From NCBI GenBank assembly GCA_007570785.1, contig ML664668.1, positions 204,653 through 268,652 of the forward strand: DNA of 64,000 bases, written 5' to 3'. Shown here in pieces: positions 46,643 through 56,945 of the stretch. Positions within the stretch are counted from its first letter, which is position 1. Each line of letters begins with the position of its first letter. Below the pieces are notes generated by a model that was not told the DNA's origin, did not search any database, and saw only the letters and a list, made by a program, of their open reading frames with translations. The stretch comes from Antilocapra americana. Lineage: Eukaryota > Chordata > Mammalia > Artiodactyla > Antilocapridae. The position numbers and the translations under genes were made by a program.

Positions 46643-47343
46643 AGGGAACATTTCATTGAAAAATGGGCACAATAAAGGACAGAAAGGGTATGGATCTAAC
46701 AGAAGCAGAAGATATTGAGAATAGGTGGCAAGAAATATACACAGAAGAAATATACAAAAAATATCTTAATGACCTAGATAACCATGATGGTGTGATCACT
46801 CACCTAGAACCAGACATCTTGGCGTGTGAAATAAAGTGGGCCTTAGAAAACATCACTATGAACTAAGCTAGTGGAGGTGATGGAATTCCAGAAAAACATC
46901 TACTTCTGCTTCACTGACTTTGCTAAAGGCTTTGACTATGTGGATCACAACAAATTGTGTTAAATTCTTAAAGAGATGGGAATACCAGACCACCTGACCT
47001 GCCTCCTGAGAAACTTGTATGCAGATCAAGAAGCAACAGTTAGAACTGGATATGGAACAATGGACTGGTTACAAATTGGGAAAGGAATATATCAAGGCTG
47101 TATATTGTCACCCTGCTTATTTAACTTACATGCAGAATACATCATGAGAAACGCTGGGCTAGATGAAGCAAAAGCTGGAACCAAGATTGCTGGGAGAACT
47201 ATCAATAATCTCAGATATGCAGATGACACCACACTTGTGGCAGAAAGTGAAAAGGAAGTAAAGAGCCTCTTCTTGAATATGAAAGAGGAGACGGAAAAAG
47301 TTGGCTTAAAACTCAACATTGAAAAAACGAAGATCATGGCATC
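46643..47343 (+). mobile_element. BovB, N-terminal RT region to the gap
   Basis: Begins upstream of the RT (AAAGGACAGAAAGGGTATGG; DLTEAEDIENRWQEIYTEEI) and reaches the KTKIMA region at the gap. About 330 bp of the RT are missing at about 46889, where GGAATTCCA joins directly to GAAAAACATCTACTTC. Both parent sites contain TTCCAG in intact copies, so the deletion has microhomology. From 46976 the frame is open to the gap and keeps QGCILSPCLF and an intact LRYADD box (YADD codons 47216-47227). Confidence 0.95.
46976..47343 (+). pseudogene. BovB reverse transcriptase fragment with intact YADD
   Basis: An open stretch of about 120 codons covers the RT palm: LRNLYADQEATVRTGYGT, GIYQGCILSPCLFNL, NNLRYADDTTLVAESEKEVK and VGLKLNIEKTKIMA. 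It is cut off by the gap on the right. The first catalytic aspartate block (DFAKGFDYVDHNKL) lies upstream, before a stop at 46961-46963. Not functional as it stands. Confidence 0.85.
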
Positions 47344-47443
47344 NNNNNNNNNNNNNNNNNNNNNNNNNNNNNNNNNNNNNNNNNNNNNNNNNNNNNNNNN
47401 NNNNNNNNNNNNNNNNNNNNNNNNNNNNNNNNNNNNNNNNNNN
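47344..47443. other. Assembly gap (100 N) inside BovB
   Basis: Exactly 100 N between a plus-strand BovB and a minus-strand BovB. An inverted repeat is a common reason for such a gap. Its real size is unknown. Confidence 0.99.
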
Positions 47444-47660
47444 GTCATTCAATCATGTCCAACTCGTTGCAAACCCATGGACTGCAGCATGCCAGGCTTC
47501 CCTGTCCTTTCACCATCTCCTGGAGCTTGCTCAAACTCATGTCCATTGAGTCAGTAATGCCATCCAACTATCTCGTCCTCTGTCGGACCGTTGTCAGCAA
47601 AGTATGTCTCTGCTTTTAAAAATGCTGTCTAGGTTTGTCATAGCTTTTCTTCCAAGGAGC
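47444..47660 (-). mobile_element. BovB 3' end, inverted and internally deleted
   Basis: The BovB tail in antisense (GTCATTCAATCATGTCCAAC) up to CTCGTCCTCTGTCGGACC. At about 47587 it jumps to the upstream TTGTCAGCAAAGTATGTCTC region, so several hundred bases are deleted. It ends at CTTCCAAGGAGC, where a plus-strand BovB begins at the next element position. Confidence 0.88.
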
Positions 47661-48158
47661 AATGGCAAACCTATACAGCGTATTAAAAAGCAGAGACATC
47701 CCTTTGTGGACAAAGGTCTGTCTAGTCAAAGCTATGGTTTTTTCCAGTAGTCATGTATGGATATGAGAGTTGAACCATAAAGAAAGCTGAGTGCTGAAGA
47801 ATTGATGCTTTTGAAATGTGGTGTTGGAGAACACTTTTCAGAGTCCCTTCGATCAAACCAGTCAATCCTAAAAGAAATCAATCCTGAATATTCATTGGAA
47901 GGACTGATATTGAAGCTGAAGCCCCAATACTTTGGCCACCTGATGCGAAGAGCTGATCCACTGGAAAAGACCCTGACACTGGGAAAGACTGAGGGCAGGA
48001 GGAGAAGGGGACAGCAGAGGATGAGATGGTTGGATGGCATCACCAACTCAATGGACATGAGTTTGAGCAAGCCCTGGGAGACTGTGAAGGACAGGGAAGC
48101 CTGGTGTGATGCAGTCCATGGGGTTGCACAAAGCTGGGCACACCTGAGCAACTGAACA
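47661..48158 (+). mobile_element. BovB 3' part
   Basis: From AATGGCAAACCTATACAGCG through the KSRDI region, [20 protein letters not shown] and [20 protein letters not shown] to the Bov tail. It is probably the continuation of the 46643-47343 copy beyond the gap and the inverted insertion. Confidence 0.93.
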
Positions 48159-48881
48159 ACAAAAACAAGGCAACATGCATGAGTCACTTGATATTATATA
48201 TCCCATTTTTCTTATCAGAAGACTGAGGTTTAGGGAAGACACATCACTTCTCCATCATCATGTGAACTAAAAACTGGAAAATCAGAACATAAACTCGGAC
48301 AGGGGGACACCAAAGCTACCTCTGTATAAATATATATTGTTAATTTTCCCCAGCAGTCCCCACTCCCCCCACCACCACTATCATGCAGAAGCAGCACTTC
48401 TAATCTTATGATACCACCATTTTCCCTCTTCTACTACAACAAAGGATCCTGGTAGAGGCTGCCAGTCACAGGTGAGCATTTTCTTAGACACAATGACAGG
48501 GGCAGACTCTGTGCCAAGGAGTCACAGAGTCCCCAGCTTCTCTGGGATGTGGGCTCTGCTTGGCCCCTCTTTGATGGTGAAGCTGCGAGGACAAGAGCTA
48601 TGAGAGTTGGGCTGAAGAACTTGTGGTAGATGGATTACAGAAGATAAAGGAGACCACCACGGAGAAGCAGAGCCTGGCAGAGAGAACACCATGGTTCCCC
48701 TTGTCTCAGAGGCCTGGCTGCACCATTTTCCCTTCTCTTGGTTGTTAGACTGGATCAAGCTCTGTTTTGTGCCTAAATTTGTTTAAGTTGAATTTCTAGG
48801 ATGGTCCCTAAGATCTTTAAGATAAAACTAGAGACTGTCTTTGCTTTTTTCTTTTGTTTTGTCTTGTTTTAATCTTCTCCT
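48159..48881. other. Unclassified sequence
   Basis: No repeat or exon recognised. A C-rich run lies at 48357-48380. Confidence 0.45.
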
Positions 48882-48893
48882 AAAACAGTGTCT

Positions 48894-49165
48894 CGGAGAA
48901 GGCATTGGCAACCCACTCCAGTACTCTTGCCTGAAAATCCCATGGATGGAGGAGCCTGGTGGGCTGCAGTCCTTGGGGTCGTGAAGAGTTGGACACAACT
49001 GAGCGACTTCACTTTCACTTTTCACTTTCATGCACTGGAGGAGGAAATGGCAACCCACTACAGTGTTCTTGCCTGGAGAATCCCAGGGAGGGGGGAGCCT
49101 GGTGGGCTGCTGTCTGTGGGGTCACACAGAGTCGGACACGACTGAAACGACATAGCAGCAGCAGC
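48894..49165 (+). mobile_element. BOV-A2 SINE with target duplication
   Basis: Two tandem Bov-A units (GGAGAAGGCATTGGCAACCC and GGAGGAGGAAATGGCAACCC), joined by a linker CACTTTCACTTTTCACTTTC and ending in (AGC)n. A perfect 12-bp repeat, AAAACAGTGTCT, lies at 48882-48893 and 49166-49177. The family is a BovB-mobilised dimeric SINE of ruminants. Confidence 0.97.
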
Positions 49166-49177
49166 AAAACAGTGTCT

Positions 49178-49663
49178 GGCATGGAGCTGAAACTCCAAAA
49201 TAAAAAAGTAAAATGTAAAATAAAATGAAAAGTAGCATAGAATATTACCCCCTACCTCCTCTTTCTTGAATGAATATTCATGATAAAGTGATATGCTAAA
49301 TACACTAAAAATCAGAGCAAAACAATTACTTCTAAATGAAAATGAGATATTTGACTTTTATGAAGGAAGATCAGATCTACCTTCTTTACTCTTTCAGCAA
49401 ATTTTCATAAAAGATAAGGGAAGTCTTTGAGATAGGTTTCAAAGAGGCCAGAAGAGGCAACAGGCAAGAAGATAAAACAAATCCAGACAGGAAACATGTC
49501 ATGATGCGGACACTCCCTGTTTAATGATTAGAATCAAGTCATTGGGAGAAGAGAAATAAGTTTTATATTCTGACTATTATTATAGATAACCTTTTTTGAA
49601 TGCTTTCTATGAGCCCAATAAAAGGTATATAATGAAATTTTCACAACCCTATCAATAAGTATT
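49178..49663. other. Unclassified AT-rich sequence
   Basis: No family or gene recognised. Confidence 0.45.
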
Positions 49664-49675
49664 CCAAGTAGCAGT

Positions 49676-49988
49676 GAAAGTGAAAGCCACTCAGTCACGT
49701 CTGACTCTTTACAAACCCATGGACTATATATAGTCCACGGAATTCTCCAGGCCAGAATACTGGAGTGGGTAACCTTTCCCTTCTCCAGGGGATCTTCCCA
49801 AACCAGGGATCAAGCCCAGGTCTCCCACGTTACAGGCATATTCTTTACTAGAGCCACAAGGGAAGCCCAAGAATACTGAAGTGGGTAGCCTATCCCTTCT
49901 CCAGTGACTCTTCCCGACCCAGGAATCAAACCAGGCTCTCCTGCATTGCAGGTGAATTCTTTTACCAACTGACCTATCAGGGAAGTAC
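49676..49988 (-). mobile_element. Bov-tA-related SINE with duplicated body (SINE2 type)
   Basis: A Bov-tA-like unit followed by a partial second body (GGGAAGCCCAAGAATACTGA then AGTGGGTAGCCTATCCC and a second tRNA-like end), the dimer-like form also present at 63522-63812. Imperfect duplicates CCAAGTAGCAGT (49664-49675) and CCAAATAGTAGT (49989-50000) flank it. Confidence 0.9.
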
Positions 49989-50015
49989 CCAAATAGTAGT
50001 TCCATCCCTCACTTT

Positions 50016-50228
50016 GTGGCTTCCCTGGTGGCTCAGTGGTAAAGAATCCACCTGCCAATGCAGGAAACACAGGTTCAACCTCTGGGTCAGGAAGATTCCC
50101 TGGAGGAGGAAATGACAAACCAATCCACTATTCTTGCCTAGGAAATCCTATGGACAAAAGAGCCTGGCAGGTTATAGTCCATGTAGTCGCAAAAGAGTCA
50201 GACATGACTTAGCAAGTAAATAACAACT
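50016..50228 (+). mobile_element. Bov-tA SINE
   Basis: Full-length plus-strand copy: GGCTTCCCTGGTGGCTCAGT, B-box-like GGTTCAACCTC, tail AAAGAGTCAGACATGACTTA. CCCTCACTTT (50006-50015) and CCCTCAATTT (50229-50238) are the probable target duplication. Its head faces the head of the minus-strand SINE 27 bp away. Confidence 0.94.
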
Positions 50229-50401
50229 CCCTCAATTTAGCAAAAAAGATAACTGAAAGAAAGACTTTAACAAAGTGTCCTACAGGAACCTTCTAGTCAA
50301 TGGTGAAAACAGGTTGCCACAAGGCAACCAAAGTCAATGGCCCATGTCCAGTTTAACAAACTGTTTCAACATATTTAGTATTAGAATATGTGCATGCATG
50401 C

Positions 50402-50452
50402 ATGCTCAGAAGCGTCTGACTCTTTGTGACCCTATGGACTATAGCCCAGCAG
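50402..50452 (-). mobile_element. Bov-tail scrap
   Basis: TCTGACTCTTTGTGACCCTA and GGACTATAGCCCAGCAGG are the antisense Bov-A tail. Only about 50 bp remain, after a (CATG)n-like run. Confidence 0.75.
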
Positions 50453-52077
50453 GATTAGATAAAAGCCAAAAAAACAAACAAAAAAAGCAAAACAACAAGC
50501 AGAAGATGATTTAAGTAACTGAGGCAACGTGAATTGTATTGCTTAATATCGAGGGAAATCAAAAGTCACAAGTAATAAATAAGACAATATGACAATACAT
50601 ACAAAATATCATTTTCAGAAGTTCCTAGGTTATGGGGAAGGAGAACTGTTTAACTTCAAGGAGATTTAAATCTGGTAGGTATAACATTCAAAAAGTAATG
50701 GATTTCTAAGTAGTTTCTGCATGGGATCATAGTTCTGTCTCCTATTGTAATCCTTGATGCCATTAGAAAAGCCTTGATTAAAGCATTATTAACAAGTCCT
50801 ATGTCTGTTTGGTCAGTGGAGACTTCTCTGCATGCTTAGGGATAATTTTCCAAAGCCAATAAGATGTAGAGAGCTATAACACATTAGCTCCTCTCAGGAT
50901 AACTTCACATTGGACCTGACAAAACCCCGGGAAAGACTGCAAGTGGTTCATGCACCACCTCACAGCTCACTTAACTCCCAAGTGGTTCTCAATGACTTGA
51001 GGACTTTCCTCTCTTACCAGACTCAAGGCTCAATTTTGCTATGTTCTCTAATTATTGCAGATCATGAAAGCAATTTCTATGGCAGATTATGTTGACAAAG
51101 TCTCTTCAACTACCTCCTTTTTCTTTATCATTCATTTTGCTACCTCTTCTTGTTGTTGTTGGAGTTTCAGCACTTCCTATAAAATGGAGGTTGATGGGCA
51201 TTGGCCAGCTATTTTCATTAGATCTAACTTTTGTTTCAAATACTCCATCTGAAGTTCCCAGACTCAAAATGCATTCAACATATTAAGCATATGCTATAAG
51301 GATCATGAAAAGTGTAATAGACAATTCTGGGTCAGAATTTTAAAAATTAGCACTATGTTTCTTATTTATAATTTACCACTTTTTTGATTACCACTCAAAA
51401 AGAACTTAAGCACAAGCTAGTAGCTTTCCAGTTATCTTCCTTGCCTGCAGCCTCTCCTCTTTCAATCTTCTAAATTCAATTGCATAAAGTAAAAATCATT
51501 ATTAAAATGTAAAGAAAAAAGTTAAACATGTTCCCCAAAGCACCACTTCTAATAAGCCTACCCTATAAAACCAAGTAAATTTACATGAATAATATAAATA
51601 CTTTTTAAATAAAAATCAACACTACAGTAAAATTTAAGTAGAACTTGAGATGTGATTATTCAGCGTTTCTGAACAGAGGCAGACCTTATTGATTTAGAAG
51701 AAAATCAAGAATATGCATGAGGGAAGATCAAGTTGGTTAACTGCTTACATTGTTTCTCACTACTCTGACAGATTTCACCCACTTCTCAAAATAATCAAAT
51801 GAATACATGTTTTTCACTTGTTCTTAGAAATTTTTTCCTATTTACTGAGTGCCGTTTAACTTCCCTTCACAATATACTGTGAAATATTATAAGGACATAT
51901 AATTTTAGTCTTAATATTAGTGGGCAGGACTATGGCTAAGCAACTCATCTCCAAGTTACAGAGAGACTGTCAGAACTTAAGGGTATTCAAGTCTTCTGCC
52001 TCTCAAGTTGTCACTTGGCAACACACACAAAAAAACTTTAACTATGGACATGTCTACTTTATATCAAAATAGCAGAA
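50453..52077. other. Unclassified AT-rich stretch
   Basis: About 1.6 kb without a recognised repeat or exon. A-rich low-complexity DNA occurs at 50466-50500. Confidence 0.45.
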
Positions 52078-52185
52078 TGACTCAGCTGGGGGGAAAGTAT
52101 ATGCATATTTATGGTATGTATTGCAAAACTTTGACTCAGCTAGGGGGAAAGTATATGCATATTTATGGTATTGTATTGTAAAACA
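52078..52185 (+). repeat. 54-bp tandem duplication carrying TGACTCAGC
   Basis: Two head-to-tail units (52078-52131 and 52132-52185) share TGACTCAGCT and GGGGGAAAGTATATGCATAT, TTATGGTAT and TGTATTG, with a few substitutions and one-base indels. TGACTCAGC fits the antioxidant-response/NF-E2 half pattern (TGACnnnGC) and contains an AP-1 site (TGACTCA). Function is not shown. Confidence 0.93.
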
Positions 52186-52856
52186 TATGGACTGACAATT
52201 TTTTAATATTTTCATTTTGATTTGGGTGTTGTGGGGATACAGCTGAAATGTGACAAACACTAAGTTAGTGACTGAAATTCAGAGAAGCCAATTTTGAAAA
52301 GTACTCATTATGTTGATCATCCACACATATGATACTTTTTGACATACATTTATTAAGAAAACCTGTTTCCTATCACTCCTATAAGTCCTTTTAATGAGCA
52401 TCATGGTCAAGCTTTTCCTATGATTCAGATACAGTAGAGTGTGAGATGCCACTAATTGCTTAAGATGTAATAGTTTTCAGAGCAATGCATAGAGAGTAAT
52501 GAGTAGCTTCATTTGTATCAGGGTGACAGCTTGGCTCTCTGTTGATTTTACATAAATCTTAACTGGAGAGAGTGCATGTAATGCGGTAAAAAAGATACCA
52601 AGCTTGGGAGGCCTCCTTGTTACAGCTCTGTCATTACCCTAATGGAAGAATGTAAAAAATATCATTTATCCCCTTCCAGTTTCTTTTGCCTTGTCATTAT
52701 CAGAAGAAGGGAGAGAAGGCAGAAGAGAAGGAGATTGGTAAGCAAGTTCAAAAAGAAAAGGAGGAAAGGGAACACATAAATGGAAGGGAAGGGAAGGGAA
52801 GGAAATAATAAAAATAATGGAGGGAGGAAGAAACAAAAGGAGAGGTAAGACAAACG
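52186..52856. other. Unclassified sequence
   Basis: No repeat family recognised apart from a purine-rich tract at 52700-52850 that includes (GGGAA)n. Confidence 0.45.
52781..52803. repeat. (GGGAA)n run
   Basis: Four to five GGGAA/GGAAG units within a longer GA-rich tract. Confidence 0.85.
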
Positions 52857-52886
52857 TATATGGCTGAATAATGGTCCCCCAAACCT

Positions 52887-53084
52887 TGTGACTCAGATGG
52901 TAAAGAATCCGCCTTGAATGTGGGAGGTCTGGATTTGACCCCTGGGTTGGGAAGATCCCCTGGAACAGGGCATGGCAACCCACTCTAGTATTCTTGCCTG
53001 GGAAATCCCATGGACAGAGGAGCCTGGCGGGCTGCAGTCCAAAGGGTTGAAAGAGAGTCAGACATGACTGAGCGACTAAGCACA
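52887..53084 (+). mobile_element. Bov-tA SINE inside MLT1
   Basis: Plus-strand Bov-tA (CTCAGATGGTAAAGAATCCG, GATTTGACCCCTGG B-box area, tail GAGTCAGACATGACTGAGCG). The head is slightly truncated and no clean target duplication is seen. Confidence 0.93.
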
Positions 53085-53198
53085 AAATATTAGGATAACA
53101 TCCTGAAACCTGTACATGTTACTTCAGATGGCAAAACGGACTTTACAGATGTGATTAAATTTAGAATCTTGAGAAGGGCATATTATCTTGGATTATCT

Positions 53199-53475
53199 GC
53201 TGCTGCTGCTGTTGCTAAGTCACTTCAGTCGCGTCCGACTCTGCGACCCCCATAGACGGCAGCCCACCAGACTCTGCCATCCCTGGGATTCTCCAGGCAA
53301 GAACACTAGAGTGGGTTGCCATTTCCTTCTCCAATGCATGAAAGTGAAAAGTGAAAATGAAGTCGCTCAGTCGTGTCCGACTCTTTGCGACCCCATGGAC
53401 TGCAGCCCACCAGGCTCCTCTATCCATGGGATTTACCAGGAAGGGGATTGGAGTCCGGTGCCATTGCCTTCTCCA
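53199..53475 (-). mobile_element. BOV-A2 SINE inside MLT1
   Basis: Minus-strand BOV-A2, starting on the plus strand with the complement of its (AGC)n tail (CTGCTGCTGCTG) and followed by the two Bov-A units. CTTGGATTATCT (53187-53198) and CTTGGAATATCT (53476-53487) form an 11/12 target duplication in the LTR. Confidence 0.95.
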
Positions 53476-53811
53476 CTTGGAATATCTAGGTAGGCCTAAT
53501 GTCCTTACAGAGAAAGACAGAGGGGGATTTCATGCACAATAGTAGGTTATATGACAACAGAGGCAGAGATTGGAGTACTGACCAAAGAGTTCCAACAGTA
53601 GAAGCTGGAATAAACATTTTCTCCTCTAGACTCTTTGGAAAGATCATGGCTCTGTGGATACCTTGACTTTGGCCCAGAGATACTTGATTTTAGACTTTTG
53701 GCCCCCAGAACTGTGAGAAAATAAATTTCTATTGTTTTAAACCACCAAGTATGTGACCAAAATTGTCACAAGTAAGCAAAATCAAGTAAGGGGTTAAAAA
53801 TTTGTAAATAT

Positions 53812-54170
53812 TATTATTAGTCTGCTGGGGTTGCCATAACAAAATATCATACATTGGGTGGCTTAAACAACATTATTTTCTCATATTCTGGAGGCTAGAA
53901 GTTCAAGATCAAGGTGTCAACAGATTTGGTTTCTTCTGAGACCCACCTCCTTGGCTTACAAATGGCCAAGCTTTGTGTTCATGTGATTACTCCTCTGGGT
54001 GTGTGCATCCCTAGTGTTTGTGTCAAATTTCCTATTCTCATAAAAGTATCAGCCAGACTGAATTAGCACTCCCCTTTAGGGCTTTCTTTGAACTCTGTCA
54101 CCTCATTAAAGGGCCTGGGGGTTAGGGGTTCAATGCAACAATTTCAGCAGGACACAATTCAGCTCATAAG
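53812..54170 (-). mobile_element. MLT1-like LTR, inverted neighbour
   Basis: Antisense MaLR-type LTR: AGTCTGCTGGGGTTGCCATA, ATTGGGTGGCTTAAACAACA, TTCTGGAGGCTAGAAGTTCA, GGACACAATTCAGCTCATAA. It lies about 20 bp from the plus-strand MLT1, making a tail-to-tail inverted pair of related LTRs. Confidence 0.78.
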
Positions 54171-54694
54171 AACACATAAAATTCATACATTGTTTTCTGC
54201 TTCACTCAACATATCCACTGAAACACAAACAAAATATGTTCAATCTCTTCATTTGTTCAGCAATCATATTAAGCACTATATTAGCCAACTGGCATGCCTT
54301 CCACTCAGAATAACATGATAATTGTGATAACATACTTCCACTCAAATTTTCAGAGTAGAGCATAACTGATAAAATCATTACAATAAAGTGATGTGTTTAA
54401 GTATAGTCATTGCTTAGAAAGAAGAGAAGTTGACTGTGTCTGAGGTTTGGAGGCAGTAGGCTATAAACACCATAGATAAGAGAATTATTGATTTGGATCA
54501 GGAATAGGGTTAAAATCTCACTCATGAAAGAACTAAGGAATGGTGATCCTCAGAGAAAGAAAATGTTCAAAATATGGGAGAGAGGAACATGGAGACTTAA
54601 AGCAAGTCAGTAGATTCTTGGATTTGATTTTGTAAAAAATTGTGTAAGGATTTTGTAAGAAATGAGGTAAAAGTCTATTCATAAAAGGCTTATT
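54171..54694. other. Unclassified sequence
   Basis: No repeat or exon recognised. Confidence 0.45.
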
Positions 54695-54702
54695 ATGCCA
54701 TC

Positions 54703-55173
54703 CTATTAAAAAGCAGAGACATTACTTTGCCAACAAAGGTTTGTCTAGTCAAGGCTATGGTTTTTCCAGGAGTCATGTATGGATGTGAGAGTTAGACTAT
54801 AAAGAAAGCTGAGCACTGTAGAATTGATGCTTTTGAACTGTGGTGTTGGAGAAGACTCTTGAGAATCCCTTGTACTGCAAGGAGATCCAACCAGTCCATC
54901 CTAAAGGAAATCAGTCCTGAATATTCATTGGAAGGACTGGTGCTGAAGCTGAAACTCCAATACTTCGGCCAGCTGATGCAAAGAACTGACTCATTAGACA
55001 AGACCCTGATGCTGGGAATGACTGAAGGCAGGAGAAGAAGGGGACCACAGAAGATGAGATGGTTGGATGGACATGAGTTTGAGTAAAGTCCGGGAGTTGG
55101 TGATGGACAGGGAGGCCTGGCGTGCTGCAGTCCATGGGGTGCAAAAGGAGTTGGACGTGACTGAACTGAACTG
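54703..55173 (+). mobile_element. BovB 3' part
   Basis: Starts in the RT C-terminal region (TATTAAAAAGCAGAGACATT) and ends in the Bov tail with an (ACTGA)-like end. ATGCCATC at 54695-54702 and 55174-55181 is the probable target duplication. The frames 54792-55205 (-) and 54859-55086 (+) are the element itself or its antisense. Confidence 0.94.
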
Positions 55174-55199
55174 ATGCCATCTTGAAAGCTTGAGTTTTC

Positions 55200-56060
55200 T
55201 TGCAAGCAGTGATGATGTAGATGAAAATATTAAGCAAGGAAGTAATATTACTAGATTTTTATTTTAGTAAGATATTATGGAGGATGAAGTAGTATGGTGA
55301 AGAACTGAAGTGAAATAAAGTGGATGGAGTTAGAAAATAAAGAGACCAAGGGAGAAATGATCAGGGGTTGCATTAGGGAATGATCAGCATGAATAAGGAA
55401 ACAGCATGGATGTGAGGGATGCAAAGGAAAATAAGTGAATTTAGAACTTGATATAAAATAGAAGGAGTGAACAGAATGAAGTTAAGCTTCCTCGGATGAT
55501 GATATCCTCAAGGTATACTGTTCTATAATGGATTTATGATGGAATAAACTCGAGTTTGGTCATGTTGAGTTCAGTGAACTTATAGAATATCTAGGGGTGA
55601 AGCCTATCTGATTGGCAATGGGATATATAGATATCAAGGATCCAGGAGCCATATCTGTGACAGAGATTTAGATTTAAGACTGACCCAGGTATAAAAGGGT
55701 ATTAATAACATTACTGTAGACACAGTCATTTTGTGAGAGTTTGTTGAATAACAATTAGTACAGGGTTATCCAAGAAATTCTGGGGGAAATCAACTCTTCA
55801 GATATAAACAGTGAAAGAAATCAAAAGTGGTCAGGAGTAGCTGGAAAAGAACTGGAATAAAATGGTACCCCAAGAAATCAAGGTCAATAACATTCAAGAA
55901 GGGAATGAATTCTGGTGTCAAATGGAGAATAAGGTAAGTAAATATGACAATTGTACCTATTGCACTAAGAATTTCAAAATCATTAATATTGGCAAGATCA
56001 ATTTCAATAGAGTCATGAGGAAAAAATAATTACAGTGGGAATAAAGAAAATGGAAAAGGA
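55200..56060 (+). mobile_element. Ancient mammalian repeat, family unnamed (copy 2)
   Basis: Resembles the 42641-43300 type over a longer span: TTAGTAAGATATTATGGAGG, GGTCATGTTGAGTTCAG, ATATAGATATCAAGGATCC and ATTCTGGTGTCAAATGGAGA in an order expected of that family. Divergence is high and the name is not assigned. Confidence 0.4.
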
Positions 56061-56099
56061 AAAATAGATTTTTTTCAGTTAGCTTTTAAAGGTTTATGT

Positions 56100-56945
56100 T
56101 TTATGACTAATCCATATATACAGTACTTTATAAAATATATCTACACATTGCATCACATTCAGACACAAAAGAAGCTAAAAAGTCTCACTTTGTTTCCCCC
56201 TATATTTCTCTCCTTAGACGTAACCACCATTAGCAAATTGATGTGTAACCTTATATTTTATTTATCATGGCTTTATGCAAATATATGTATTAAGCATATA
56301 TTTATATTTAAGCAAAATACAGTATCGAAAAGCCATACAGAAAAAGATTGACAGAACAAGACTTAGCAAAAGAGACTTTTGTATTTTAAAATAATTCATA
56401 AACTTTGAAGATAAAAGGCTGAAAAACGTTATTTTTGTCATATTCAGCAGATAGGAATGGATAGCCAGAATGAGTTGATATGTAAATACTCAAATGGAAA
56501 AGCCAAACAATTCAACAGAAAAAAGGCAAAGACTATAGACAGGAAATTCACAAAAAAGCAAATATAAATGATAGATTGATATATGAAATATATTCAACCT
56601 CACTGATTATCAGGGAAATTCAAAATTAAACAAGAGTTTTATTCACCTATAAGATTTACAACAATGTGATAGCTTGTTGTCACCAATTATTGGTGAAGCT
56701 ATAAGTAAAAGGGCACTCCCACATACTCTTGTGAGAGTACTGGAAAATTTTTAAAAGGCATTTTTTGTAATATCTATCACTAATGTTAAACATACATATG
56801 TTTTGCCCAGCAACTATCCTTCTAAAAATACATATATATACAAAAATATAATTATTAGATGGTCACTGCTACATTATTTGTAGTTGTAAAAAAAAAGAAT
56901 AGAGAATCTAGAAGTCCATCAAAAAGGGAGTGGTTAAACAAATCA
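56100..56945 (+). mobile_element. Old L1M 3' region
   Basis: GACAGGAAATTCACAAAAAA, ATTCAACCTCACTGATTATC, TTTGCCCAGCAACTATCCTT and AGAAGTCCATCAAAAAGG are ancient L1 ORF2-end landmarks in order. The part before about 56440 is less certain. Confidence 0.68.

Larger units (their letters stand above)
52857..53790 (+). mobile_element. MLT1-like LTR carrying two SINEs
   Basis: Three pieces form one plus-strand LTR. The first has GGCTGAATAATGGTCCCCCA. The second has TTACAGATGTGATTAAATTT and CTTGGATTATC. The third runs from TAGGCCTAATGTCCTTACAG through GAGGCAGAGATTGGAGTACT and TGAGAAAATAAATTTCTATT to CCACCAAGTATGTG. A Bov-tA (52887-53084) and a BOV-A2 (53199-53475) separate them. It is a solo LTR as far as can be seen. 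Confidence 0.85.
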
